NCBI GenBank assembly: GCA_038108155.1
Contig: JAYNHP010000006.1
Location: 1-64,000, forward strand
Length of the DNA stretch: 64,000 nucleotides
Reading direction: 5' to 3'
DNA from: MED-G20 sp038108155
GTDB lineage: Bacteria > Bacteroidota > Bacteroidia > Flavobacteriales_D > Parvicellaceae
Shown in pieces: positions 8,989 through 18,656 of the stretch. Each line of letters opens with the position of its first letter. Within the stretch, counting starts at the first letter, position 1. A program made the translations under genes and the position numbers. Below the pieces are notes generated by a model. That model did no database searches. It was not told where the DNA came from and saw only the letters and a program-made list of their open reading frames with translations.

Positions 8989-10335
8989 TTATTTAAATAA
9001 TTGTTGAATGATTTCTTGAAGCTTACCCACTTTAATTAATAGATAATCTTTAGATTCTACTTGATTAACCTTAGAATATTTACTTAAATAAATTTTTTTA
9101 ATTCCCATTTTTGTAACCTCTTTAATTCGTTGTTCTATCCTACTAACTGGTCTTATTTCTCCGCTGAGGCCTACTTCACCAATAAAACAAATTTTATGAT
9201 CAATATAAAAGTCAAAAAACGAAGATAATATAGCACAAACCATAGATAAATCAATTGCAGGATCTTGAATTTTTAATCCACCAGTAATATTTAAAAAAAC
9301 ATCTTTTTGGCTTAGTTTCATCCCCCCTCTTTTTTCAATCACTGCCAATAACATATTCAGTCTTTTAATGTCAATTCCATTAGCTGATCTTTGTGGATTT
9401 CCGTAAGTAGCAGCTGAGGTTAAGGCTTGAGACTCTATCATTATTGGTCTTACTCCTTCCAAACTACAACCCAAAGCAATACCACTTAGCTTTTCTTGGT
9501 TGGTTGAAATAAGCATTTTACTTGGAGAATTTACTTCTTGGAGTCCACTTTCATTCATTTCATAAATTCCAAGTTCATTTGTACTCCCAAATCTGTTTTT
9601 GATACTTCTAACCAAACGATACAAGTGGTTTTTATCTCCTTCAAATTGAAGTACAGTATCTACCATATGTTCCAATACTTTAGGACCAGCAATTGCTCCA
9701 TCTTTAGTAATATGCCCAATAATTATTATTGGAATTAGCTTCTCTTTTGCATATTTAATTAAAATTTCAGCACTGTGTTTGATTTGAGAAACACTGCCTG
9801 GAATGGCATCTATTTCTTGTGTATGAATGGTTTGTATAGAATCAACAATAATTAATTTAGGCAAAACTTCTTCACAGGTTTTAAGGATGGTATTGACTTC
9901 AGTCTCATTATAAATGTAGCAACTGTCGTTATTGAACTTTAATCTATTGGCTCTTAATTTTATTTGTTCATTGCTTTCTTCTCCTGAGATATATAATACT
10001 TTCTCTTTTAGTTTCAAGGCAATTTTTAAAGTCAATGTCGATTTGCCAATTCCAGGTTCACCTCCTAATAGGATAACAGAACCTTTTACCAATCCATTAC
10101 CAATTACTCTATTAAATTCTAAATCATTTACAGGAATTCTCTCCGCTTTATCACCAGAAATTTCACTTATTCGCTGAGGAGTTTTAATAGTTCTTAAAAT
10201 AGAACTTTTGGAAGACTTTGAAACTATTCTCTCAGAAACTGTATTCCATTCTCCACATTCTCCACATTTACCAGTCCACTTACTTGTTTCGTGAAAGCAG
10301 CTTATGCATTGAAATATTTTTTTAGATTTTACCAT
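8989..10335 (-). CDS. radA: DNA repair protein RadA
   Basis: A 448-residue RecA-family ATPase acting in recombination-intermediate branch migration. It begins with a C4 zinc finger (Cys10, Cys13, Cys24, Cys27 in QCISC and KCGEC), followed by the Walker A GGEPGIGKST at about 90-100, Walker B ending in LIIVDSIQT, the RadA-specific KNRFG motif, and a C-terminal Lon-protease-like domain with FIGEVGLSGEIRPV. I start it at ATG 10335; a TTG six bases upstream would only add two residues. It lies 29 bases after the O-antigen ligase gene and probably shares its transcript. Confidence 0.95.
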   Translation of the reverse strand: MVKSKKIFQCISCFHETSKWTGKCGECGEWNTVSERIVSKSSKSSILRTIKTPQRISEISGDKAERIPVNDLEFNRVIGNGLVKGSVILLGGEPGIGKSTLTLKIALKLKEKVLYISGEESNEQIKLRANRLKFNNDSCYIYNETEVNTILKTCEEVLPKLIIVDSIQTIHTQEIDAIPGSVSQIKHSAEILIKYAKEKLIPIIIIGHITKDGAIAGPKVLEHMVDTVLQFEGDKNHLYRLVRSIKNRFGSTNELGIYEMNESGLQEVNSPSKMLISTNQEKLSGIALGCSLEGVRPIMIESQALTSAATYGNPQRSANGIDIKRLNMLLAVIEKRGGMKLSQKDVFLNITGGLKIQDPAIDLSMVCAILSSFFDFYIDHKICFIGEVGLSGEIRPVSRIEQRIKEVTKMGIKKIYLSKYSKVNQVESKDYLLIKVGKLQEIIQQLFK

Positions 10336-10364
10336 AAGCAATAATAATAAGTCACAACATACAA

Positions 10365-11813
10365 TTAGTACGTTGTGTTTTTAGAAATAGGATTTAAATA
10401 AGTTTTAATAGTAATAAAGATGCCAATCAAACCCCAAATTGGAATTGCAGCTTTATCTGTATCTAAATAGTTATTTAAAACCCCGTGAGTAAAATAAGTT
10501 GTAAGAGATAAGATCATGAAAAGTGTTAAAATTTTATAAAACTCATTTTCACATCTTACATAATATATACCTGAGTAAATAAATACAAGCCCTATTAGTA
10601 AAACATTGATTAAAAATCCAAAAAAGCCTTGTTCTGCTAAAGGACTTAGATATTCACTATGTGCATTTCCACCATCTCCAAAATTAGTGCTGATTATTGT
10701 CAAATCTTTAGACTTTTGAAATGGTGCATACACAAAAGCATAAGTTCCAGGCCCCCATCCAAAAAAAGGTCTTTTTATAAATAATTCAATTGCACAGTTC
10801 CATCTGTTTAAACGTTCTAAATTTGATGCATCTGAGGAAATATTAGACATGGATTCTACTCTTTCTGAAAAATTTTCTGTGGTGTGTTCAGCATCATTTT
10901 TTTGAACCAAGTAAGAAATTTCTGTAAAATTATAAACTATAAATATGGAAGGAATAATTATGATAGCAATTAGCCATTTTAATTTTATTTTGAAGTAGTA
11001 AAGAACAAATACTCCAATCGCTAAAACTATACTTAGCCATGCAGCTCTTGTATAACTAAAGTATAGACCAATTAGAAGAATTACTAAAAATATAATTAAT
11101 AAAATTCTGAAATAATTTTTTTTAGACTCATATATCAACCAAAGATTAATTGGAATAATTAGTGCTAAAATTGCACCATATGATGTATGGTCTTTAAAAA
11201 ATGGCCACATTACCCAATGACCTGCTTCTTCACTAAAACTGTTCATCATGTGATTGACCAATGTATAGCAGGTAACCATTACCATCGCAAAAAGATATAC
11301 GAAGAAAAATTGTTTGATCTGTTTTTTTCCTTTTTTGAAAAAGTGAATTCCATAAAGAAGAATGGGAATAATAAACCAACTTCTAGAAATTAAAAACTTA
11401 AAGGAAACCATAGGGATTTCACTGACTATAGAGGTTATAAAAATCCATAGAACTTGTATAAAAACTAATATTATTATAGGGTTTTTATAATGTAGAAGCT
11501 CTTTTTGATTTTTTTTTTCATAAATCGCTTTGAACAGAAATATTACAGTAAATACAAGTAACATTGGTTCTGTTGGGAAATAAAATCCTATCCCAAGCAA
11601 GTCTAAATTTTCAAAATTAAAAGAAAGTGGGGTGCTAAAAACTATGGTGAGAAAAATTAAATCCAATCTAAAAACAAATAGATAGCCAAGTAATATTACT
11701 ATAGGAAGCGCAAGTAGATAGAAAATATCAAAGTAAATTAAAATGGAGTTTAGTATGATGAATAATATCATCAAAAAGTAAGAAATTCTTCGGCTAAGAA
11801 ATCCTTTAAACAT
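10365..11813 (-). CDS. O-antigen ligase / polymerase family protein (Wzy_C)
   Basis: A 482-residue polytopic membrane protein with about a dozen hydrophobic segments and a large periplasmic loop near residues 305-390. The loop contains the Wzy_C signature area RLNRWNCAIELFIKRPFFGW followed by GPGTYAF and GGNAHSEYLSPLAEQGFFG. Such proteins polymerise repeat units or ligate polysaccharide to a lipid anchor. The start is ATG at 11813, which overlaps the upstream chain-length gene stop in a TAATG junction; a longer upstream reading exists but would overlap that gene by 90 bases and lacks family similarity. Context with flippase and chain-length regulator supports Wzy-type polymerase, though ligase is not excluded. 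Confidence 0.87.
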   Translation of the reverse strand: MFKGFLSRRISYFLMILFIILNSILIYFDIFYLLALPIVILLGYLFVFRLDLIFLTIVFSTPLSFNFENLDLLGIGFYFPTEPMLLVFTVIFLFKAIYEKKNQKELLHYKNPIIILVFIQVLWIFITSIVSEIPMVSFKFLISRSWFIIPILLYGIHFFKKGKKQIKQFFFVYLFAMVMVTCYTLVNHMMNSFSEEAGHWVMWPFFKDHTSYGAILALIIPINLWLIYESKKNYFRILLIIFLVILLIGLYFSYTRAAWLSIVLAIGVFVLYYFKIKLKWLIAIIIIPSIFIVYNFTEISYLVQKNDAEHTTENFSERVESMSNISSDASNLERLNRWNCAIELFIKRPFFGWGPGTYAFVYAPFQKSKDLTIISTNFGDGGNAHSEYLSPLAEQGFFGFLINVLLIGLVFIYSGIYYVRCENEFYKILTLFMILSLTTYFTHGVLNNYLDTDKAAIPIWGLIGIFITIKTYLNPISKNTTY

Positions 11814-12790
11814 TAATCCTTTAAAAGTTCTATTTGATTCTTGACTAGTATTCCTACAATTGCTAGTAAAACAGCCGAGAATGTTGATAAGACTACAATT
11901 AGCCATCTAATTGGATAGGCCTTTTTTTCTGCGGGATAGGCTTTCTCAACAATGAATTTATGGGACAAATAGCTGGTTGCATCACTTTCTGCCTGCTCGT
12001 AAGAAGCTTCCATTGTTGCAAGTCTTTCAGACAGGAACTCAACTTTAACTTGGAAAGATTTAAGTAAAGACCCGTATTTTTCAGTCATATTCATTTTAGT
12101 TTTGAATGATTTTTTCATTTCTAAATCTTTAGAATTTACATAGCCTTCAGTTAGCGCTCTGTAAGCATCATTTGTTACAACTCCTAGGGAAGATAGTTTC
12201 GACATAGTATCTCTAAGGTTCTGCATTTGAGCAATTATTTTATCAAGTTTTTCTTTTTTAATTTTAAAATCTGTCAAAGCTCTTTCATGAATCATTGCAT
12301 TTTTTGTATTGTCAAATAACGATGCAATTTCGTTGGCAATTAACGCAGCTGTATCAGGGCTCTTATCTAAAACAGTAATTAATACAGCTCCATTGTTATT
12401 TCTTTTGAAATTTATATTTTCTAAATAAGTTTTGGTTAAATCTGTATTGATATATTTAGATTCTAAATCAATTTCATAATGCTTAAGAAGATTAAATTTG
12501 TCAATAATTTTGCTTCTTATACTGCTAGATTCTAAAATTTGAAGCATTTGTTCTGCCTCTTCGTTCTCACCAAATTTAGAAACACTTTGGTCCTCTGTAA
12601 TTACTTCATTGAATGTCACTGAGCTTGTCTTTGCTGGATAGAGTGTTACAGTAGATTCAAATTTCTCATCCATCAAAAGAGAGACTATGCTGGAGGCCAC
12701 TAACGCAACAATTCCAACAGTTATTAATGGATTTTTATTTTTCCATAAAAAAGAAATTAAGTCGTAAGATTGATTTTCGGATGAATTCAT
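11813..12790 (-). CDS. Wzz/GumC-like polysaccharide chain-length determinant
   Basis: A 325-residue protein with the Wzz topology: cytoplasmic N-terminus, a transmembrane segment at about 18-38 (PLITVGIVALVASSIVSLL), a long periplasmic part rich in charged helical sequence (about 100-260, coiled-coil-like) and a second transmembrane segment near 292-312 after the proline-containing KKAYPIRWLIVVLST. Proteins of this kind set the length of O-antigen or capsule chains. There is no attached tyrosine kinase domain. The gene overlaps the ligase/polymerase gene by one base. A TACATTTG element 18 bases upstream suggests a promoter inside the run. Confidence 0.88.
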   Translation of the reverse strand: MNSSENQSYDLISFLWKNKNPLITVGIVALVASSIVSLLMDEKFESTVTLYPAKTSSVTFNEVITEDQSVSKFGENEEAEQMLQILESSSIRSKIIDKFNLLKHYEIDLESKYINTDLTKTYLENINFKRNNNGAVLITVLDKSPDTAALIANEIASLFDNTKNAMIHERALTDFKIKKEKLDKIIAQMQNLRDTMSKLSSLGVVTNDAYRALTEGYVNSKDLEMKKSFKTKMNMTEKYGSLLKSFQVKVEFLSERLATMEASYEQAESDATSYLSHKFIVEKAYPAEKKAYPIRWLIVVLSTFSAVLLAIVGILVKNQIELLKD

Positions 12791-12808
12791 TTTTCAATTT
12801 TAGTTTTA

Positions 12809-12816
12809 CAAATGTA
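12809..12816 (-). promoter_or_regulatory. -7 promoter element (TACATTTG) upstream of the Wzz-like gene
   Basis: TACATTTG on the - strand, matching TAnnTTTG, with 18 bases between it and the ATG at 12790. It lies in the 50-base gap after the flippase gene and could start an internal transcript for the wzz-wzy-radA part of the run. Confidence 0.5.
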
Positions 12817-12840
12817 AGTTATAGCATGAATCTCTACAAA

Positions 12841-14304
12841 TTAAGAGAATTTATCGTGTTTTAAAAGGCTGTAAAACTGATCCCAATTGATAACTTTCAA
12901 AAATAAACCAATAAAACCACCACCAATTACATTCAATATTATTTTTTCTAACCAATTAATACTTAGATAGTTTTCTACAGTATAGACCATAGACATAAAC
13001 AGTATAGTGAATGAAAAAAGCCGAATTATTGGAAGTAAATTATATTTAAAATTAAATATTCGATAGCATAAAACTACTTGAAAAATAAGAATGAAAAATT
13101 GGGTAAAAGCACTAGCAAAAGCTGCTCCAGAAGAACCTTTGTCTGGAATAAGTAATAAGTTTAGCGAAATGTTTATTAATATCCCAAAAACGGCCAAAAT
13201 GTTTAGTTGTTTCATACTTCCTTTTGCGGTTAATAAAGTCCCAAATATATAGTTACATGAAACAGCTATAAACGAAATCATTAACCATCCAAAAGTTTCA
13301 CTAGAGTGAATCAATGAACTACCATTGATTTCATATCTCCAATTAAGAATTTCCATTTTATAGGTCCATACAGTAACACAAATTACCAAAGCAAAAAAAT
13401 AAATAAGCTTGAATGACAACCATGAAACAGGAAGAACACTTTGCTTTTCTTTGATAAGTTTAGAAAATATTGGAAGTAATAGACCAGCAAATAGGTATCC
13501 AAGCATGTTAAAAGCCATGAAAAATCTATAACCATGAGCATAATTTGCTGCTTCAATATTCCCTCTCATTCTCTCTACCATTACCACATCAGAATAATAG
13601 TATACGGACATTAAAAATATCAAAAGAGCATAAGGCATACTTTTTTTAATAATCATTTTAAAAAATAGTTGGTCCCACTTTAGCCTTGGTAATTGGGTAT
13701 GTTTTATTAAAAATGAAAAACCTAAAAGAACAGTAATTAAATACGCAACAGTTTGAGATAGGATGAAGAAGTCAATTGTTACAATTGTATTATTAGCAAT
13801 GCTGTATAGAAAATAACCACAGAAAAATATTAAAATCAATCTATCGGTAATAGATAAAATACTGTCTTTTTTAAATAAAAGAAGTGCAGATAAATTAGAT
13901 CTTATAAATAGAATTAAAGCCACTAAAACTTGATTAAATCCTATTATGAATAACCATTTTAATTCTTTGGTTGAGAGTTCGAAAATTAATCCCATCGTTA
14001 AGAGAATACTGAGGTAAAATGCGCTTAGGACTAATTTTAGAGAAAAAATTCTTGAGAAATGTTTTTGAAGTAATTGATTGTTTTGGGCTATGTTTCTAGT
14101 ATTGAAGTTATTAACTCCCATATCTAGAATGATATTAAAAATAAAAGACAGGCTCAATAAAGAAAAATAAGTTCCGTAAGAACCTGGACTATTTTGCTCT
14201 GTAATTTTTAATATTTCAGCATCAATTCCAATAATATAGAAAGGTTTAATAACTATATTTAGAAGAAGAACTAGTATTAAATTAGAAAGAAATTTTTTTT
14301 TCAT
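12841..14304 (-). CDS. Oligosaccharide flippase, Wzx-like (second copy)
   Basis: A 487-residue membrane protein with 12-14 hydrophobic segments. It begins KKKFLSNLILVLLLNIVIKPFYIIGID, as in O-antigen flippases, and carries the late motif GSSGAAFASAFTQF seen in the MOP superfamily. It would move lipid-linked sugar units across the inner membrane for the polymerase at 10365-11813. Its ATG overlaps the stop of murF-alr in a TAATG junction. It is the same length as the flippase at 4796-6259, but the sequences look only distantly related, so two separate glycan pathways are likely. Confidence 0.88.
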   Translation of the reverse strand: MKKKFLSNLILVLLLNIVIKPFYIIGIDAEILKITEQNSPGSYGTYFSLLSLSFIFNIILDMGVNNFNTRNIAQNNQLLQKHFSRIFSLKLVLSAFYLSILLTMGLIFELSTKELKWLFIIGFNQVLVALILFIRSNLSALLLFKKDSILSITDRLILIFFCGYFLYSIANNTIVTIDFFILSQTVAYLITVLLGFSFLIKHTQLPRLKWDQLFFKMIIKKSMPYALLIFLMSVYYYSDVVMVERMRGNIEAANYAHGYRFFMAFNMLGYLFAGLLLPIFSKLIKEKQSVLPVSWLSFKLIYFFALVICVTVWTYKMEILNWRYEINGSSLIHSSETFGWLMISFIAVSCNYIFGTLLTAKGSMKQLNILAVFGILINISLNLLLIPDKGSSGAAFASAFTQFFILIFQVVLCYRIFNFKYNLLPIIRLFSFTILFMSMVYTVENYLSINWLEKIILNVIGGGFIGLFLKVINWDQFYSLLKHDKFS

Positions 14305-16667
14305 TAATCCTTTTGGTAAACTCTAACTACTCTGTTTGAAATAGAACTTATAATCTCATAGGGAATTGTATTTGCAGCATTTGCCATATTAAAAATGGAA
14401 TGGTTATTTCCAAATATTTCCACTCTATCATTAATATTTAAATTAGAATTAGAAATATCTATAAATAGCATATCCATACAAATATTTCCAATAGTTGGAT
14501 AAATAGCATTATTAATAAAAACTCTTCCTTTGCCATTACCTAAAGATCTAGAAAATCCATCTGCATATCCTATTGGAATAATTGCAACTTTTATTTCTCT
14601 ATCTGATTGATTGTTTATACCGTAACCAATGTAATCCCCTTTTTTTACTGTCCTTATTTTTGATATTCTAGAAACTAAAGATGCTACATTAGAAAGCTTT
14701 TTACTTTTAGAAACACCATATAAACCTATACCTAGTCTGACCATTTGAAGACTTTGATTTGGATAATTTTCAATTCCTGCAGTATTTAGAATATGTTTAA
14801 TTGTTTTAATTCCTAACAAAGATTCAATTTCTAAAGACATACTATTGAATAAATCAAATTGTTTTTCAGTTAGTTTTTTGCCTTTTTTTTGATCACTCGC
14901 AGCTAAGTGACTAAAAATACCTTCTACTTTAATTTCAGGTTGGCTTATTAAGAAGCTACATAATTTTTTAATATCTACAGAATCAAATCCCATCCTATTC
15001 ATTCCTGTATTTAACTTTATGTGTATTGGATAATTTTTTATACCCATTAAGATAAGTTTCTTAGTGAATTCGTCCAATTGACCTAAATCGTAAATGGAAG
15101 GTGTTAATCTATTTTCTATTAAATTATCCATCGATTTTTGTTCTACATTCATTACAAGAATTGGAGACTTTATGCCATTTTCTCTTAGTTCTACACCCTC
15201 ATCTGTATAGGCTACTCCTATGTAGTCAATATGATTTTGTTCTAATATTTTCGCAGATTCGATTAAACCTGTTCCATAACCAGCTGCTTTAATCATAACA
15301 AGAATTTTTGTTTTTGGAGCAAGTAAACTTCTGTAATAATTTAAGTTTTTAATTAGGCTAGAAAGATTTATTTCTAAAACAGTATTGTGTTTTTTCTGTT
15401 CTAATTTCAAGTAAATCTTTTGAAAATCGGCAACTTTTTTTCCCTTAATTAAAATATAGTGATCTTTGAAAATAATGTTACTGAAGTGTTTTAAAAATTC
15501 AGATTCGTTGCTAAAAATTAAATATTTATCAGGAAAAAATTTAGTGTTTTTATAGAGTTCTTTCCCAATCCCAATAAACTGAGTTATTTCGTAGCTTTCT
15601 ATTAATTTAGAAAGGTCCTTATAATTAGGAGTTTTTTCATTCAAATCGGAAAGAATTAAAATGGTACTTGATGTCCCGCATTCAGATTTTAAGGTTTCAA
15701 GAGAAATTTTAAGAGACTGAAAACTGTTCTGGTAGGAATCATTTATAATGACTGAATTATTAATTCCTGATTTTTTTTCAAATCTTAAAGCAATTTCTGG
15801 GAGATGTGGACTTAAGGTTTTTATGTCCTTTAAATCGTATTTTATCTGATTTAAAAATCCTAGACAACAAATAAAATTTTTGGCAGAGTTCTCATCTTTT
15901 TGTTGAATGAAGAACACTTCTTTTTTATTGTTGTATTCACACTTTATTTCTTGTCCTTTTTCAACAATATTTCTTTTGAAATTAAATTTGTTATTTTTAA
16001 AATAAGTGTGAATTGTTCCTTTTAAAATCTTTTCTTTTTCAGTTCGTAGTTCATCGATTGAATTAAAGTTCTCAATATGTTCTTCCCCAATATTAGACAA
16101 TATCACGTGAGATGGTTCAATCATTTGCTTCATTAAATCCATCTCACCAGGCATTGAAATTCCTGTTTCAATGATAGCTAATTCGTGATACTTGGTTAAA
16201 GAAAGCAAGGTTAGAGCTGCTCCAAATTGTGAGTTGTAACTTTTTGGACTTCTCAGAATATTTATTTTTTCTTGCGCAATAAAATTTATCCACTCTTTTA
16301 TAACTGTTTTTCCATAACTTCCAGTTATTGAAAGTACTGGAATTTTAAAAGTTTTTCTGTGGAAGTTTGCCCATTTTTGAAGTGCTATTAACGTATTTTC
16401 TACCACCAAGTAGCCCGCATCATTCTTTATTTTTAAAGGAGTTTTGTGAGTTATAAATTGCTTTATCCCATTTTCATAAACTTGGTCAATGTAGTTATGC
16501 CCATCGTTAAAATTTGTTTTAAATGCCAAAAAAACATGTTCATTGTCTTGAACAAATCTTCTACTATCGTAATGAACATTACTAATGGGTGAATCAATAT
16601 TTCCTATGCATTTTCCCCCAGTTATTTTAGAAATATCTCGAAGAGTATATGAGTTGTTTATTTGCAA
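14304..16667 (-). CDS. murF-alr: Bifunctional MurF / alanine racemase
   Basis: A 787-residue fusion typical of Bacteroidota. Residues ~1-430 are the MurF ligase (UDP-MurNAc-tripeptide plus D-Ala-D-Ala), with the ATP loop SITGSYGKT and the MurF-like PSHVILSNIGEEHIENF. Residues ~440-787 are a PLP-dependent alanine racemase with the cofactor lysine at Lys460 in VMIKAAGYGTG, the GMNRMGF segment and the C-terminal AIPIGYADGFSRSLGNGKG. One protein thus makes D-alanine and uses the dipeptide for peptidoglycan. The only usable start is TTG 16667 because an in-frame TAG lies four codons upstream. It heads the run leading into the polysaccharide genes. Confidence 0.93.
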   Translation of the reverse strand: MQINNSYTLRDISKITGGKCIGNIDSPISNVHYDSRRFVQDNEHVFLAFKTNFNDGHNYIDQVYENGIKQFITHKTPLKIKNDAGYLVVENTLIALQKWANFHRKTFKIPVLSITGSYGKTVIKEWINFIAQEKINILRSPKSYNSQFGAALTLLSLTKYHELAIIETGISMPGEMDLMKQMIEPSHVILSNIGEEHIENFNSIDELRTEKEKILKGTIHTYFKNNKFNFKRNIVEKGQEIKCEYNNKKEVFFIQQKDENSAKNFICCLGFLNQIKYDLKDIKTLSPHLPEIALRFEKKSGINNSVIINDSYQNSFQSLKISLETLKSECGTSSTILILSDLNEKTPNYKDLSKLIESYEITQFIGIGKELYKNTKFFPDKYLIFSNESEFLKHFSNIIFKDHYILIKGKKVADFQKIYLKLEQKKHNTVLEINLSSLIKNLNYYRSLLAPKTKILVMIKAAGYGTGLIESAKILEQNHIDYIGVAYTDEGVELRENGIKSPILVMNVEQKSMDNLIENRLTPSIYDLGQLDEFTKKLILMGIKNYPIHIKLNTGMNRMGFDSVDIKKLCSFLISQPEIKVEGIFSHLAASDQKKGKKLTEKQFDLFNSMSLEIESLLGIKTIKHILNTAGIENYPNQSLQMVRLGIGLYGVSKSKKLSNVASLVSRISKIRTVKKGDYIGYGINNQSDREIKVAIIPIGYADGFSRSLGNGKGRVFINNAIYPTIGNICMDMLFIDISNSNLNINDRVEIFGNNHSIFNMANAANTIPYEIISSISNRVVRVYQKD

Positions 16668-16707
16668 TTTTTTGACCTAATAGTTTGTGAACGAATAAAT
16701 TAAACAA

Positions 16708-16727
16708 AATGTTATGTTGATAACATT
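16708..16727. promoter_or_regulatory. Perfect inverted repeat, candidate operator (TGTTA-N6-TAACA)
   Basis: AATGTTATGTTGATAACATT: two perfect 8-base arms around a 4-base centre. The core TGTTA-N6-TAACA has the spacing used by Crp/Fnr-family regulators. It lies in the 121-base divergent region between murF-alr (start 16667) and the gene at 16789, so it could control either side. The regulator is unknown. Confidence 0.45.
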
Positions 16728-16788
16728 CAAATAAAGACATTCTCACATTATGTAAAAATATTGAATTTTGCATTGAAATCTTAATATT

Positions 16789-17409
16789 ATGGAAGAGTTT
16801 AATTTTAAATCCTTAGAAAGCTTAGCAAGTGAGCTGAAAGAAGGAGTCTTTAAAATAAATAGTGGAGCTCTTAGCTCAGAAGATATTCTTTCTCTTTTGG
16901 ATTCATCTAGACAGTTACATGAAAGGCTTGCGATATTGCAGTATCTTCTAGAAAAAGAACCGAAGAAAGAATCGGGTTCAGAAACAAAGAATAAAGTAGA
17001 GTCAACTGATGTTGAGGAAAATCAAATTAATTTAATAGATGTAATTGTTGAGGAAGAAGCTAAAACAGAAAAAGCAGATATAAATATTTCAAATGATTTT
17101 AAGTCTGTAAATGAAATTCATTCAGATAGTCCACAAACATCTTTAGCCGATCAGTTTGGCCAACAACCAATTTCTGATCTAACCAAAGAAATAGGTATTA
17201 ATGAAAAGTACTTAATTACAGAAAGTTTATTTTCAGGAGATAGTCAGGCTTGTTCAAATGCAATTAAGGATTTAAATGAATTTCAAAATATGGACCAAGC
17301 AAGCGATTTTTTAAAAAACACATTGTCTAAAAAATACAACTGGAACCCAAAATCTAATCAAGTAAAAAGATTAATTAATTTGGTAGAAAGAAGATATCAA
17401 AATCAATGA
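16789..17409 (+). CDS. Conserved acidic hypothetical protein of Bacteroidota
   Basis: A 206-residue soluble protein with no signal peptide. The N-terminal ~60 residues form a predicted helical region with LHERLAILQYLLEKEP. The middle (about 60-115) is glutamate/aspartate-rich and looks disordered. The C-terminal ~85 residues, SLADQFGQQPISDLTKEIGINEKYL through YNWNPKSNQVKRLINLVERRY, match a domain I recognise as a widespread conserved hypothetical in this phylum. Function is unknown. It overlaps the M28 peptidase gene by 4 bases (ATGA), so the two are probably co-translated. Confidence 0.8.
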   Translation: MEEFNFKSLESLASELKEGVFKINSGALSSEDILSLLDSSRQLHERLAILQYLLEKEPKKESGSETKNKVESTDVEENQINLIDVIVEEEAKTEKADINISNDFKSVNEIHSDSPQTSLADQFGQQPISDLTKEIGINEKYLITESLFSGDSQACSNAIKDLNEFQNMDQASDFLKNTLSKKYNWNPKSNQVKRLINLVERRYQNQ

Positions 17410-18656
17410 CTAAGTTTTTATTATTACTAACTTCCTTATATGTAACGACATTTTTTTCACAGACCACTAACAGTTCATGGATTAGGTATGAAAATTATGT
17501 TGACACACTTAGTAGCAATTATTTTAAGGGTAGAGGATATGTAGATAATGGACATTTAAAAGCGGCGAAATTTATTTCTAATGAATTTCAAAGAATTGGG
17601 CTTGATAGCATAACTAGTAGTGGGTATTTACAACATTTCAAAACGAATGTAAATACTTTTCCAACAGAAATTAAATTAAAAATTAACGACGATAGTTTAA
17701 TTGCAGGAGCAGATTATTTAATTGAACCTGGTTCTGTAAAATGTCAAGGAATTTTTGAGGTTTTAGAAATAAATTTAAGTAATTGGGAATCATTTTCATT
17801 AAATAAAAAAAATGAGGATTTATGTTTATTAATCGATGTGTCCAATGTAGAAAATAAAGATTCTCTTTTAATTTATAACGATATAAAAAAAGTCTTAAAT
17901 AAGAAATATCCAATTTTATGGATAAGTTCTGAAAAGCTCCAATGGTCAGTATCTCAGTATACCCTTTCCAATGTTATCATAAAACTAAGACCTGAGATAA
18001 TAAAAGAGAAGATTAAAATTGTTGAAATTGATGTTAAAAATAATTTTATTACGTCACTAGAAACACAAAATGTTATTGGTAAAATAAAGGGAAGAAAAAA
18101 AAAGGACATAATTATCTCAGCACACTACGACCATTTAGGTATGATGGGAAATGTAATATTTCCAGGAGCTAATGATAATGCTAGTGGAGTAAGTTCATTA
18201 TTAAATTTAGCATCCTTTTTCAAAAAGTACAAACCAAAATATAATATTATTTTTATTTGTTTTGGTGCAGAAGAGTTAGGTCTTCTTGGGTCAAAATTTT
18301 TCACTGAAAATCCCTTAATAGAATTAGAAAATATAAAGTTGTTATTGAATCTAGATATTGTAGGCACAGGAGAAGATGGCATAGCAATTGTAAATGCATT
18401 TGAACAAGAAAAAGTAGCTCAAATTATAGGAAAAATTAATGAAAAACATGATTTATTTTCCAAAATTAAACTTAGAGGACAGGCTCCAAATTCAGATCAC
18501 TATTGGTTTTCAAAAATAAATGTTCCTGCAATTTTTATTTATACAATGGGAGGAATTAAAGCCTATCATGATCCTCTAGATAAATCTGTTACTTTACCAC
18601 AAAATAAATCAAATGAATTACTAAAATTAGTTACGCAATTAGTAAATAAACTATAG
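17406..18656 (+). CDS. M28 family zinc peptidase, exported
   Basis: A 416-residue protein with a short signal peptide (TKFLLLLTSLYVTTFFSQ). The C-terminal ~200 residues form the M28 catalytic domain with the expected metal and catalytic strings in order: SAHYDHLG, PGANDNASGVSSLL, GAEELGLLGS, NLDIVGTGEDG and AYHDPLDK. Family members are aminopeptidases with two zinc ions, usually acting in the periplasm or outside the cell. The N-terminal ~200 residues probably include a PA-like insert. ATG at 17406 overlaps the upstream gene's stop. The substrate is not predictable. Confidence 0.9.
   Translation: MTKFLLLLTSLYVTTFFSQTTNSSWIRYENYVDTLSSNYFKGRGYVDNGHLKAAKFISNEFQRIGLDSITSSGYLQHFKTNVNTFPTEIKLKINDDSLIAGADYLIEPGSVKCQGIFEVLEINLSNWESFSLNKKNEDLCLLIDVSNVENKDSLLIYNDIKKVLNKKYPILWISSEKLQWSVSQYTLSNVIIKLRPEIIKEKIKIVEIDVKNNFITSLETQNVIGKIKGRKKKDIIISAHYDHLGMMGNVIFPGANDNASGVSSLLNLASFFKKYKPKYNIIFICFGAEELGLLGSKFFTENPLIELENIKLLLNLDIVGTGEDGIAIVNAFEQEKVAQIIGKINEKHDLFSKIKLRGQAPNSDHYWFSKINVPAIFIYTMGGIKAYHDPLDKSVTLPQNKSNELLKLVTQLVNKL

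Noticed and set aside
11814..11906. A 31-codon upstream extension of the O-antigen ligase/polymerase gene
   Set aside because: It lies entirely inside the Wzz-like gene, looks unlike a membrane protein start, and the ATG at 11813 gives a TAATG coupling typical of this region.
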